64,000 nucleotides of DNA from Raphanus sativus. Taxonomy: Eukaryota > Streptophyta > Magnoliopsida > Brassicales > Brassicaceae. The stretch spans positions 22,109,043 to 22,173,042 of the forward strand of contig NC_079516.1 of the NCBI RefSeq assembly GCF_000801105.2, given 5' to 3'. Position numbers and translations under genes: made by a program. Positions 1 to 10,899 of the stretch are shown in pieces. Within the stretch, counting starts at the first letter, position 1, and each line of letters opens with the position of its first letter. The notes beneath the pieces were generated by a model. It was not told the DNA's origin and made no database searches. It saw only the letters and a program-made list of their open reading frames with translations.

Positions 1-20
1 GGTTTGTATAAATGTATTAG

Positions 21-561
21 GTGAAAATGATAATGGCAACGAACAGGCCCGACGTGCTTGATCCTGCACTTCTCCGTCCTGGTAGGTTAGATAGAAAAAT
101 TGAGATCCCTTTGCCGAATGAGCAATCAAGAATGGATATCCTCAAGATCCATGCAGCTGGTATAGCCAAACATGGTGAAATAGAGTACGAGGCTATCGTC
201 AAACTTGCGGAGGTTAGTTTTAGTTTTTTTTATTATTATTAAACGTGAGTGTTGCTTTTAGCTCCATGAGGCTTTCGCTAAACGTTTTCTCCTCTCCCAA
301 AAAGGGATTCAATGGTGCTGATCTGCGTAACATATGCACGGAAGCTGGAATGTTTGCAATCCGAGCAGAGCGGGATTATGTGATCCAAGAAGATTTCATG
401 AAGGTATATTTGAGATTTTGTGGTTAAATCATGTTTTTGTAATTAATATCTTGGTTTATGATTTCGAAACGAGCTAATTTTTGCAGGCGGTGAGAAAGCT
501 GAGTGAGGCCAAGAAACTCGAGTCGAGTTCACACTATAATGCTGATTTTGGAAAAGAGTGA
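21..561 (+). CDS. RPT4: 26S proteasome regulatory ATPase RPT4, 3' end (last three exons; partial)
   Basis: RPT4 is one of six AAA ATPases in the base of the 19S proteasome cap; it unfolds ubiquitinated substrates. Only the 3' part is in the window. The exons are 21-212, 305-403 and 487-561 (stop TGA 559-561), all in phase 0 with GT donors and AG acceptors. The first exon encodes the end of the ATPase core: MATNRPD, then the arginine-finger segment [15 protein letters not shown]. The next encodes the C-terminal lid ([24 protein letters not shown]). The last exon ends [11 protein letters not shown], as in plant RPT4. No frameshift or stop is seen, so the gene looks functional. RPT4A and RPT4B are nearly identical; the CSN4 neighbour favours the RPT4A locus (recollection of Arabidopsis order). 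Confidence 0.95.
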
Positions 562-1289
562 GAGAAGATACATTCATTAGGTGAAAAAGGGACAATGCAA
601 TATCAGTTTCGTATTGATTATTTTTGTTTTTTTTTCTTGTGACAATGTCAAACTTCTTTCTTTTACTTCTTCGAGGAGCAAAGATTAGTGCTTACTACGT
701 TGTAGTAACTTATCGCTTCAAGCATGCGTCTCTTTTAAGTAAGTTCTCTTGCATTTGTTCTTAGTAAACAGCAATTTGCCCAAACCAAAAGAGCAACCTA
801 CAGTTAGTTTATCTAGGCCTTCGGTTCTGAGCTTGACTGAACATGCCAAACTGAATCAATATCTTTAGTTTTTGGTTCATGCTCAGTTTTAGATTTGAAC
901 CATTCAGCAATTTTCCAATATTAATTTATTGATTTAGTTTTGCAGCGGGTTAGTTTGCTTTTTTGAGTTTTTCATATTTTAACCAGATCAAACTGACTTA
1001 TACAAAGCTGTGCTCGACCGACCTAACACAATCATAACAAAACTTGACGAAAATACAACAAAATTATCTTTTTGGAAACTCTTACAGGATCTCTTGTAAA
1101 GATAGTAAGTTTGGTAGTGGTCGGATGAATGCTTGACAACATTTTCTATGGGGCTTCTTATTCATCTTTTTGGACGAATGAGAAAATAAAAAACGAGAAG
1201 AAAATATCAGTAACAATTATTTTTATCGTGAGACACTTCACAATATCAAATAGATCTATTATGCGCTTTTGCACTTAGGCAGACTTCAT

Positions 1290-1336
1290 AAATTATACTG
1301 TATATTTGATCAAAAAAAAAAAATTATACTGTATAT
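1290..1336 (+). mobile_element. Micro-retroposon insertion: 15 bp ending in poly-A, 16-bp target duplication
   Basis: The 16-mer AAATTATACTGTATAT occurs at 1290-1305 and again at 1321-1336. Between the copies is only TTGATC plus nine A. This is the geometry of LINE-type target-primed reverse transcription in which almost the whole element was lost by 5' truncation. Confidence 0.6.
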
Positions 1337-1385
1337 ATTGTCTCTTGTTCATTTCAAAATACATTTAAGATTATATTGACTAATG

Positions 1386-1436
1386 AATATGTAAATGTTC
1401 TTTTTTTGAAAAAGGGTTTGCTAATATGTAAATGTT
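1386..1436 (-). mobile_element. Micro-retroposon insertion: 23 bp, 14-bp target duplication
   Basis: AATATGTAAATGTT is repeated at 1386-1399 and 1423-1436. The 23 bp between them (1400-1422) read on the minus strand as a short C/T stretch, CCCTTTTTC, then a run of A. The same CTTTTTC-An ending is seen in the insertion at 5752-5806, so both may come from one retroposon family. Confidence 0.55.
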
Positions 1437-1639
1437 AGTATTGATATTAAATTTGAACTTCATGTCCTCGTTAAAATCAAAATACTGGATACTTCATCAA
1501 AATTTCCATGTAGTTGTATAATAGTATACAATAGTAATTTTCTTTTGACATTTCACTTTGTTTCGTAAAACACTATTTACTAATAGTTTGAAAAAAACAA
1601 AGACACTGGACCATGTCCTGTCCAAATGTCTTTGCAGTC

Positions 1640-2145
1640 TGTTGAGAAATGATTTCTTGAGTAAAACCTGCAAATGAAAGGAGTGAAGACAGTGAGGAGA
1701 AGAAGAAACGTAAAGCACAAGAAACAAGCAAGAAGAAGAGAAAGAAGAAAGAAGAAACGTGAAGGAAGGAAGAAGAAGAATAGTCAAGGTCAAAGTTAAC
1801 AAGGAAACTAGTTATGTAACTAGTAGTTACGTTAAGGTTTAGTTGGTAAGTAATATAACTAGTTCACAGTTGCTAAGAGAATTGGTAAGAGTTGTTAAAA
1901 TAGTTAAGCTATGAAATGTGAGAATGGTCTAAATATTAGAGGTATGCGCTAGGTGTGAGTGAGCAAGAAGGAATGATTAAGAGTCAGTAAAGTTTTTTTA
2001 TAAAGACAGTGTGTGATCGTTTGTAAGAAAAATAATGTAAGAATGAATGAAAAATCAGTTTGGTAAAACAAAGTCTTACATAAACAAAAACAGAGAAAGA
2101 GACAAAACTAAAGAACAAAACTGAAAACAAGACTGAATCACTACA
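1640..2145 (+). repeat. 5' LTR of the gag-protease Copia element
   Basis: 506-bp LTR, TG...CA. It contains GAAGAAGAA-type purine runs and precedes the Met-tRNA primer site at 2146. Its partner is 4443-4947. Confidence 0.92.
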
Positions 2146-2224
2146 TGGTATCAGAGCTCACTTGATCGTGGAGCCTGTTCAAGAAAATTACAAGAAGAAG
2201 CGAAGTTAAAAGAAGAAGAAAGGA

Positions 2225-3908
2225 ATGGCGATTAACCTCATATCATCTTAACTGGTGGATGTGTTCGATGGTCAGAACTACGAGTTGGGCGGAAAGGATG
2301 CGCACAACTCTGATGAACAAAGAACTATGGGAGGTGGTGAAAGATGGAGTTCCAGATCCTGCAACAAAGACTACAGAAACATTTGAGACACCAGGAGGAG
2401 ACCATGCAAAGACGATGACAAACCTGAAAGCACTAAAAGCCAAAGATACATCAGCTCTACAAATCATTCAGCATGGTATCAAATGTAATCTTTGACAAGA
2501 TTCTCTCAGCAACAACAGCTAAACAAGCCTGGGATCTCTTGGAGCATTCATACCAAGGAAATGAAAAAGTGAAGATGGTAAGACTGCAGTCCTTAAGAGG
2601 AGATTTTGAAAATCTGAAGATGAAAGAAGGAGAGAAGGTGAAAGCTTACTCTGACAGAATTCAAGCTGTAGCTAATCAAATGAGAGCTCTAGGAGAAGGA
2701 AGATCCAACTTCGATATGGTGGTGAAGATGCTAGCCTCGATGCCAAAGAGCTATGCACCTCTATCTTCATTGATGGAAGAAACTAAAGATATCAGAACAG
2801 TCACATATGCTGAACTGATTGGATCTTTAGAAGCACATGAGAAAAAGTTCTTTCCTGAAGAAGAAGAAGAAGAAGAAGAAGAAGAAGAGAAGAAGAAGAA
2901 GAAGAAGAAGAAGAAGAAGAAGAAGAAGAAGATTCAGAAGGAGCATTCCATGCTCGGTTCAGAAATATGAAGATGGAAGACAAAGAGAGAGCAAACTCAA
3001 GTCAGACAAATTACAGAGAGAAGAGGTGGTGTGGTTACTGTAAAAAGGATAATCACAATGAAGATGTATGCTTCTTCAAGCATGGAAGAAACCAGTTTGA
3101 TGCCAACAGAAATAGAGACATGAAAACTTGTTTCAGTTGTGGCAAACTGGTCATTTGTCAAGAGACTGCAGGAGCAAGAGACTTGAACAAGCTCAAGCAA
3201 ATCAAGAAGAAGATGGTGATGAAGAAGAAGAGGAGTACCAGATGTTCTCAGCAAGGCAAGAAGACAAAGAACCACTTGAAGAAAACATGTGGCTCATCGA
3301 TAGTGGTTGCACAAATCATATGACCTCTAACGAGAATCTGTTCACCAGAATCAACTCAAGGGTCAATGTTCCAATCCGTGTTGGTGATGGAACGGTGTTG
3401 ATAACTAAAGGAAAAGGAGATATTGAGGTGGAGACAAAGAAAGGCAGGCGAATCATCAGAAATGTCTTCCTAGTCCCCAACATAGCCAAGAATCTACTAA
3501 GCGTTTCTCAGATGGTTGAAAACGGCTATGGTGTTACCTTCAAGGATAAAAGGTGTGTCATCCATGACAAATCAAGAAGAAAGATAGCTGATATTGGAAT
3601 GGCTAAGAAAAGCTTCTATCTTCACTTGGAGATAAGCAAACGACCAACCACAACTACTGAATCAAAGGCAAGTGAGGACGTATGTACCCAAGGAGCTGGG
3701 TACGCTGAAGTATCAAAACTGAAATCATGGAAGATTGAAGCAGCTGTCAATGATGAAAAGCAGAGAAAGACAGAGTCTAACAAAGAGAAGACTGAGATGA
3801 AGAAGATCAAAGAAGTGATTCAAGGAACGAGAATGAAGAAATTCATGATCAAAGAGAACACCAACCAAAGAAAAGAAATCATATTTGAGAAAGAGAGGGA
3901 GCAAAAAT
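2225..3908 (+). pseudogene. Degenerate Copia gag-protease reading frame (several frameshifts)
   Basis: The likely start ATG is at 2225, but TAA follows eight codons later. Gag homology then continues across frames: LWEVVKDGVP and ALQIIQH from 2259, then VSNVIFDKILSATTAKQAWDLL from 2476, showing a +1 shift near 2475. A GAA run at 2857-2932 encodes poly-Glu then, out of frame, poly-Lys. The first nucleocapsid-like motif CGYCKKDNHNEDVCFFKH lies near 3020-3080. A zinc knuckle CFSCGK..GHLSRDC is split by a one-base loss near 3147. Protease is recognised by WLIDSGCTNHMTS (from about 3287), followed by VPNIAKNLLSVSQM. After about 3640 the sequence is Lys/Glu-rich without recognisable domains, up to the 3' LTR. 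No intact product is possible. Confidence 0.85.
2857..2933 (+). repeat. GAA trinucleotide microsatellite inside gag
   Basis: About 25 GAA/GAG units with one phase slip near 2886-2889 (GAAGAGAAG). The slip changes the encoded homopolymer from Glu to Lys, and by itself disrupts the gag frame. Confidence 0.9.
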
Positions 3909-4442
3909 AGATTGGCAGACCAGCTGATCAACACTCAAAGAAAGAGAAAGGAAGGAATGAAGAAAAGTCTCATGGAAAAGAAAAGATTGATCAAGAGCCA
4001 AGGCACAAAGGATTTAACTTTGGAAGTTTCAAGAAAGTGGACAAGTATGAGAAGAACTGCCCACCAATGCAAAATATTCAACTACCAAGTGGGGAAGGAA
4101 CAAGTGAGTTACGTGTATGTGGCAAGTCAACCACCAATGAGAAAGAAGGGAACGTCATTGCGAGGTCAACAAAGGTTCTTACATCAGAGGCAAAAGTTGC
4201 AGGGAGCAATGTGATATCAATTCAAGAGGGAGCTGAGAAAATCAAAGTTGGAAAAGAAACCAAATCTGACAAGATTCAAAGTGCAAGTAAAACAGAGAAT
4301 TTGAACATGCCAAGGAGCTATGCAAGTGTGTTGATGAGTCCTCCTCCAACAAACAACAGAACAAGCAAAGAAGCTACTAAGGTAACTAATCTTAAAATTC
4401 TGAGTTGGAACCAAGGCAACAACTCAAGGAATCAAGAGGGAG

Positions 4443-4947
4443 TGTTGAGAAATGATTCCTTGAGTAAAACCTGCAAATGAAAGGAGTGAAGACAGTGAGA
4501 AGAAGAAGAAACGTGAAGCACAAGAAACAAGCAAGAAGAAGAGAAAGAAGAAAGAAGAAACGTGAAGGAAGGAAGAAGAAGAATAGTCAAGGTCAAAGTT
4601 AACAAGGAAACTAGTTTTGTAACTAGTAGTTACGTTAAGGTTTAGTTGGTAAGTAATATAACTAGTTCACAGTTGCTAAGAGAGTTGGTAAGAGTTGTTA
4701 AAATAGTTAAGCTATGAAGTGTGAGAATGGTCTAAATATTAGAGGTATGTGCTAGGTGTGAGTGAGCAAGAAGGAATGATTAAGAGTCAGTAAAGTCTTC
4801 TATAAAAACAGTGTGTGATCGTTTGTAAGAAAAATAATGTAAGAATGAATGAAAAATCAGTTTGATAAAACAAAGTCTTACATAAACAAAAACAGAGAAA
4901 GAGACAAAACTAAAGAACAAAACTGAAAACAAGACTGAATCACAACA
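4443..4947 (+). repeat. 3' LTR of the gag-protease Copia element
   Basis: 505-bp partner of 1640-2145. It starts TGTTGAG after a purine-rich tract and is followed by target duplication CAGTC. Confidence 0.92.
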
Positions 4948-4952
4948 CAGTC

Positions 4953-5376
4953 CAACCGACCATGCGGTGAGAAGTAACATATGTTTTTACAGGCATTTGT
5001 GGGAGATCCCTGGTAAGGGATATTATGTCTCAAATCTGATCGAACCATGTAAATACAGAACCAATGTGCAAAGGTAGTAGAAACAAACAACAGTCACCAA
5101 CATCTCCACCCATTATCGTATGATGAGTTTTTAGTGAGATCATAATCTTATGCCTATACGTGGTCACGTAAGATGGAATAGAACTAAACCAAGACACATG
5201 CATAGGTGGACTAAACCGACGCCAACAACAAAACTCATAAAATAGACATGAAAGTAAATCGCCGATGGTGAGTATGAGATGTGACAACAACTATATCCTC
5301 ATAGCAAAACTAAAACATTTTGGACGATTTTCTTGTAATGGCTTTCTTTATTATTCAAAGCCTAAACTAATAGATA
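4953..5376. other. Unassigned spacer
   Basis: No gene or element boundary recognised. A minus-strand open frame of 86 codons here has no family signature. Confidence 0.5.
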
Positions 5377-5664
5377 TATTAGACACATAGTTGTCCCACA
5401 TCGGTAGTTGGAAAGGATCCTTAGTAATATATAAGGTGGATGGACCACTCCTCTTATCACCAATTGGTTTTAAGTGTGAAGCTCATCTAGCTTAACATGG
5501 TATCAGAGCCCGATCCACGCAGTCCAACCCGATCTTCATCGATCTGGCCCAAAGTTGGCCCATCGATCCTTACCCGAGCATTCCGAGATTGACGCTCAAA
5601 GAGTCATCATCTCGAGGGGGCGTATTAGACACATAGTTGTCCCACATCGGTAGTTGGAATGGAT
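5377..5664 (+). mobile_element. TRIM (terminal-repeat retrotransposon in miniature), 3' LTR truncated
   Basis: The 5' terminal repeat 5377-5497 (121 bp) begins TATTAGACACATAGTTG and ends AACA. It is followed at once by a Met-tRNA-type primer site TGGTATCAGAGCC (5498). The interior is about 125 bp. A purine tract CTCGAGGGGGCG ends at 5622, where the terminal repeat restarts. The second repeat matches for only about 42 bp (to roughly 5664) and then stops. The length and lack of coding sequence fit TRIM elements known in Brassicaceae; the family name is not assigned. Confidence 0.85.
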
Positions 5665-6269
5665 ATAGGTTAATAATTAAAATGAGAAGAAGTATGGTGT
5701 TAGGAATAAAAGTTCAAATGATAACCATGCATTTTGTAATATAAACGATACAAACTTAAACTGCAGTTTCCTTTTTCAAAAAAAAAAAAAAAACTTAGAC
5801 TGCAGTACGTTTAACGGCATAGTTCCGTTGTTCTGGTTGTATCCGTTCTTCATGGCTTAGATTTAGACAAGTCCAAAAGATTTCACAAATTACAATAATT
5901 TGTAGGAAGCAGAGACAATGAGCTTTGAACCGTACCTAGTGTTCTTGAGCTTTCCCAAAAGAGAACAATTTTAAAACTCAACTCATACAAAACAAAGAAA
6001 CAACAGAACTCTAAATAGGACATCATCGATTTTTTAGCATAAAAACATAACTCTAAATATATTTTTAGACCAAAAATTCTAAATATATTTGGTAAGAAAA
6101 TTATTATATAAGTAAATATAGCGCAGTTGTAGCATGAAATTTTGTCAAAGATGTTTGAGCAGGATCTATATTATAGAACTATAATTTAGTTAAGACCACC
6201 TCTTCAAAAATTTGACATGCCGACATTACGTACGTCGTAAATCACCAAACAGCCTGGGTATTAACTGTA
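5665..6269. other. AT-rich spacer
   Basis: No gene seen. It contains the poly-A insertion scar at 5752-5806 (separate entry). The rest is unassigned. Confidence 0.5.
5752..5806 (+). mobile_element. Micro-retroposon insertion: 23 bp ending in poly-A, 16-bp target duplication
   Basis: AAACTTAAACTGCAGT (5752-5767) and AAACTTAGACTGCAGT (5791-5806) match at 15 of 16 positions. They flank TTCCTTTTTC plus a run of A. Confidence 0.6.
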
Positions 6270-6912
6270 TCTATACTATTAAAGCAGGATCCTATTGGTT
6301 TTTTTACTAAATCTACCCTTCTATTTTAAAGAAGTTCCATGTTTCATTAAGGGTATTTCTGTTATTTTGTATCATTTTCAATTAATGGGTCCTTTAATTA
6401 TAGGCCCAAACTTTTTTTGTTCCTTTAATTTCACGGTTTTGGGCTATTTGGGCCGATTTTAATATTTATCTAAGTTCACATTTTTCATTTGGGCCATTTG
6501 GGCCAAGTTCTAATATTGATATTAACAAATATTTACATATAATTATTATTATTTATTTTTCTCAATATAACTAAAACTTTCTGAAAATATTTTAATATTG
6601 ATAATGAAAGACTTAAAATTATTAAAAGAACATAATATTAATTTATTCACAAGTTAAATCTGTTAAAAATTATATCTTTCAAAAATTCAGTACATAAAAG
6701 TAAAAGTTGATTGAAAAAATTTAAAATACCACTTCAAATTTTTGAAAAAAATCAAGTTCAATTTTAAACATAAATAACCATTTATAAAATAAAAATAAAA
6801 ATAAAACAATACAATAAAAATAAATGAAAATATTTCATTTCACAAACTTATTCAAAATTTATAAAAAAAAGAAAAATAAACCCGCGCTTTTAAAGCGCGG
6901 GTCAAATCCTAG
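6270..6912 (+). mobile_element. Non-autonomous Helitron, 643 bp
   Basis: The 5' terminus TCTATACTATTAAAGCAGG follows A at 6269. The 3' terminus has a perfect hairpin CCCGCGC-TTTTAAA-GCGCGGG (6881-6901), then TCAAATCCTAG, ending CTAG before T at 6913. Insertion between A and T without target duplication, a TC 5' end and a CTRR 3' end with a preceding hairpin are the Helitron hallmarks. The interior is non-coding and AT-rich. Confidence 0.9.
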
Positions 6913-7137
6913 TATTATGCTTAAAAAAAAAGTAGAATATTGATTTTCATTCTCTTATAGTGTCCAGCTTACTTGCAATGATAAACAAAAAAGGACCTGA
7001 AACGCAAAATACAAAATAACTTTATTTGGTTCCCTATGCAGTATGAAAAGTGAAGAGTTCTTAATTAGCACAGAATTTTCCAAGCTTAACTTTTTGACTT
7101 TTCTCTCTAATCATGTGCTAATCGTCCCTTCACATCA

Positions 7138-7147
7138 CTATAAAAAG
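7138..7147 (+). promoter_or_regulatory. Probable TATA box of the 7209-7811 gene
   Basis: CTATAAAAAG lies about 65 bp before the ATG at 7209, a plausible TATA position with a short 5' UTR. Confidence 0.45.
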
Positions 7148-7208
7148 CACCACGTACCAAAGTTCGTAATATCATATTTTATTAGTTTTAAATTATTATT
7201 TAGAAAAA

Positions 7209-7811
7209 ATGCCGATCCTAACTCCGGCAATCAAACTCGTGGTTTTCAGGCAAAGTCTTCGACCACATTCCGCTGTTGCATTCCTCGTTGAGTTCCTCTG
7301 CTTTGTCTTAGAGCTACTCGACAAGGAGAAAGATCTAGCAAAGATATTCGGCATAGTTTCTGCTTGCGACACATTAATCTTCACTATGCTCGATATAATC
7401 CAAAATATGATCGAAGAAGGAGTGAAAATACGAAGATGCGGTCAAGTGTTTTGGCTTTACAAAAACGATGGGAGTCTCTATTGGCACACGCTAAACGCGT
7501 ATCTACTGATGTTGTCCATTGTCCACGTCATTGGCTCTGCCATTTCTTATAGGTCTCGTAGACGTTATCTAGTGTTGCTCCCGCTTTTTATTGCTGGCCT
7601 TGAACTTCTTCCTCAAGAGGCATATCAGGTTCTTGGAAGTGATCAGAGTCTGAACCTTCAAGATTACGTTGAGCCAGATCAAGTGCCACAAGATTGTATT
7701 GGGCCTCTTCAGAACCCATTAGATGGTATTGAGCTGGAGGAAGGCGACAGAGTGCTAGATCAAGAATTTGCTGACAACATTGGACCTGATGGTGGACATG
7801 GTGGCTCGTAA
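7209..7811 (+). CDS. Predicted membrane protein, 200 aa, function unknown
   Basis: A single-exon reading frame of 200 codons. Hydrophobic stretches lie at about residues 22-37 (VAFLVEFLCFVLELL), 97-113 (AYLLMLSIVHVIGSAIS) and 120-133 (YLVLLPLFIAGLEL). A cluster of Arg residues (YRSRRRY) between the last two suggests a cytosolic or matrix-facing loop. The C-terminal 65 residues are acidic and hydrophilic with a loose repeated D-x-x-x-P/G pattern (EPDQVPQDCIGPLQNPLDGIE). A TATA-like box precedes it. I do not recognise the family. A distant resemblance to peroxisomal PEX11-type membrane proteins was considered but no diagnostic motif was found. It could be one of the genes that lie between RPT4A and CSN4 in Arabidopsis; this is not verified. 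Confidence 0.6.
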   Translation: MPILTPAIKLVVFRQSLRPHSAVAFLVEFLCFVLELLDKEKDLAKIFGIVSACDTLIFTMLDIIQNMIEEGVKIRRCGQVFWLYKNDGSLYWHTLNAYLLMLSIVHVIGSAISYRSRRRYLVLLPLFIAGLELLPQEAYQVLGSDQSLNLQDYVEPDQVPQDCIGPLQNPLDGIELEEGDRVLDQEFADNIGPDGGHGGS

Positions 7812-8176
7812 AAAATTAAGGCTTACAGAGGAATATAAGCTGAAAATATATCGTATTAATATATACATATATTTTGCTAAAAAAATACATATATATTATG
7901 GATGTTTGATGCACTCTATCTTACAAATGTTATGTACGATTCTAATTAGAAAGACAATTGATATAGGAGATGTGGTAATGTAAAAGAATATTTACAAGAA
8001 CTTAGTATGAATTACAAAATGTGAAAATACTTATTGAAAAATGTTTATTCAAGCAATTAGGTTTGAGTTTTGTGGCATTTTGTAATTTCTTGTATGTTTG
8101 ATGTTGAGCTGGTCATTTTTTTTCCAACGGAGCGGTTACATCCGAAGACATACAGCAATTGCCATATTTGTTTATG
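7812..8176. other. 3' flank of the 200-aa gene
   Basis: AT-rich non-coding sequence, probably the 3' UTR and spacer. It ends in TTATG, the target duplication of the next LTR element. Confidence 0.5.
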
Positions 8177-8403
8177 TGTTAAGATTCTCGTGTTCTTGAT
8201 GAGAGAAGAAAACCTTTAGATCATGCATAAGATAGAGAAGAAGAGAGAGAGATGTAATGTGTATTGTCTATCTTTAACAATAAGGAGGAGATACATATAT
8301 ATACAAAGTATATGGTCGACCCTAAGAGGGATATAGGCGATGTGGGATGTTCATAAGGATAAACTTGGATTTAGACATCCATTAAACCATTCGGTTTACA
8401 ACA
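8177..8403 (-). repeat. 3' LTR (left) of the 6-kb non-coding element
   Basis: 227 bp, apparently identical to 13991-14217. A TATA-like run (CATATATATAC) lies mid-repeat. Confidence 0.93.
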
Positions 8404-10899
8404 CTCCCCCTGATGTCAAATCCTTATAGAGCTCGTGATACACTTTACCAATAAATTGGTGTTGCCTCATTAAAACCTTTCCATGGTAAACCCAAAACCC
8501 AATGTGGTAAAAAGGGAAGCCATGGATAGGAAAAAGAGTACAACATGTATCACTCCCCCTGATTTGTACCTCCATATGTGTCTTTCAATTTGGCACGTCC
8601 AACTCTGATGAAGAAGCTTCATGGCCGCCAAGTTGAAGTAGATAAGTAGTACCATCTTGTTGCAAAGGCATAACCTTCCATCGTGTAAATCTTCTAATCG
8701 AACTTGTACTACTTGTAACTCGTCTGTCTTTGCAACTCATGGACCGCAAAGGTAAGGCAGTACCATCACGTGTAAACTGATGTAAACTAAGTACTTTGGA
8801 CTCTCCATCCTTGTCCAAAACGTGAATGCATAACCTGTTTGAGATCTTAGCATTGTATGGGTTATAAAACATAACCTGCATCATCAAAATCAAAACCAAA
8901 ACAAACTTTCATTGGGTTGGTTAGTATAAATCAATCTCAAACCTTTAGTTCCTTATATATGTAACATAAGATGTATTTAACATCATGTTTCAGTGCCTCA
9001 TGGTCGGATCTAATCAATAGATGACAATACTCATGTCCAGAAGTACCAACTACATCAAATGCCTAATGGCATTTGAGTAAGGAACGTGTATGCTTTGACA
9101 AAGTTATGTCCGGACGTATAGGGCCTTAAAGGCACTAAGGTATGGCTTGGATAGTATAAGACAATCCCAATTCTATTGTCTTATGGTCGGATATGAGCTG
9201 AACCAAAGATAAGAGGCTCATAGTATATAATCTGTCCGACCTAGAACTGCTTGTGTCAAATATCACTTAATTCACTTCATGGACCAAGGGCTTCTTCCTT
9301 GTCCATCTTAGGATCAAAGGATCCGTGTTTAAGGACATATATCATGTCCTTCTTGAGACCAGACGGGTCTAAGTCCAAGCCAAAAGGATCATACGACCAT
9401 GGGATTTATAAACAGTTTGTATCCGGACCAGAAGACAACTTCTTTGTTCTTCTTTCGACCAATGGGTCTCATGTCCGAACCAAGGGACTTTATGGGACGT
9501 GGGACTACTTATTGGTCTATGCTAAAGCATTCTAGGACCTTTAGATGCACAAGGATTCAATCCTTTTAAGATTTCAATCTTGTAGCCCAAACAAAACTTG
9601 TTTGTCCCGAATCTTTCATTCTTTCTTTAGATATCTCTCCAGAGGTTCCTAGGATATTCTTAGATTTTATCATACACTTATACACTTTAGTTCTCTAGAA
9701 CTTGTTGCATTTGGAAACTAAATATCCTCTGGGACTTTCATGTCTATTCATTTATCCAGTGGACCTATTCATTGTCGGTTTCTACATCCTTTAAACCGAA
9801 AGTCTAATTTCATTCTTATGGCCAGACTTACTAGGAATCTAATCGTTTATTGCATCCACCACAAGGAGTATGTCTCCTTTATAATTGATTCCTGGTCTTT
9901 GTGAGAATCCTTGTGCATATGGTCGTGCCTTATAATTGGCTATCTCACCATGTCTCATTTCTCTTACTCACAAAGAATCATTCATGTCCAACTGGTTTTA
10001 TGTCTGGAGGTGTCCGAACTATGGGACCAAAACCTCTCTATCTTTATGAACTTAACTCCACGTCTCCTTATTCCTTTGATCTTAATCCCATGTTGAATGC
10101 ATTCATCTATGGACGTGGGTTCATGATCCTCATTCGTTTCATAATCTCAAGTGCTACGTTGCATGCATATTATATCATCAATGTTTGAGTACTCATTTGT
10201 TCCATTGTGTCCCAGACATCTCATAACTCTTTGAGGTTTTAATATAACCTTCAATACCCTGAAGCTTGGCGTCCCAAGCATCATTAGGTACCTTAGGTAC
10301 AACCATGTCTTATGGTTTCCTCATCCACGGCCGTGGCTTTTGGTTTATCGATGTTTAGATTGATCATGTCTAGGATTCCCTCGTCTACGGATTTATTAGC
10401 ACCTTTCTATGATTTTCGAGGGATCTTAATATGGAACTCATTAGTCTATCATGTTTCAAACATGTCATAGACTCATTAGCAACTTGATTGTGTCCTTCTT
10501 GGACATCAATTCGAAATTTGGTGCTGCTGGTATATATATGACTTAGTCATTCTATTCGGGTCAGGAATCTGGCAATTGTACTAAGCTAGCCTTTGTATAA
10601 TCTTTTGGACTTTCAAAGTCTCATTCTTTAGTCTGAGGATCTTGCCAATATAAGGATGTATGATTCCATGTAATCTCATTTTATCCAGCTTATTCTTTTC
10701 TCCCCCATGAATGTTGGATGCTCGGATTCACTGAGGTGACTATCCGTGTACTTGGCCTTTAAACAACTCATCCGTAGTTGGCTCAAAGTACTTAAGAACG
10801 TGGGGAACTCATATCAAGTCATATCCAACATCTATTCCCATCCTCCCATCTTATATCTCTGTGGTGGAGCAATTTGGATATCCATATATCTTAAGATGG

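Larger units (their letters stand above)
562..1639. other. RPT4 3' UTR and AT-rich spacer with two micro-retroposition scars
   Basis: No gene is visible. The first one to two hundred bases probably hold the RPT4 3' UTR. Two short poly-A insertions with target duplications lie at 1290-1336 and 1386-1436 and are listed separately. The rest is unassigned AT-rich sequence. Confidence 0.6.
1640..4947 (+). mobile_element. Non-autonomous Ty1/Copia element (gag-protease only) with both LTRs and 5-bp TSD
   Basis: LTRs are at 1640-2145 (506 bp) and 4443-4947 (505 bp), beginning TGTTGAG and ending CA, with roughly ten differences by eye. Target duplication CAGTC is at 1635-1639 and 4948-4952. The primer site TGGTATCAGAGC (initiator-Met tRNA type) starts at 2146, directly after the LTR. 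A purine tract (CAAGAGGGAG) precedes the 3' LTR. The 2.3-kb interior holds a damaged gag and protease but no recognisable integrase, reverse transcriptase or RNase H. It must therefore have been mobilised in trans or decayed by internal deletion. Confidence 0.93.

Noticed and set aside
2801..2983. Minus-strand open frame rich in Ser/Leu
   Set aside because: It is the complement of the GAA microsatellite inside gag; composition artefact.
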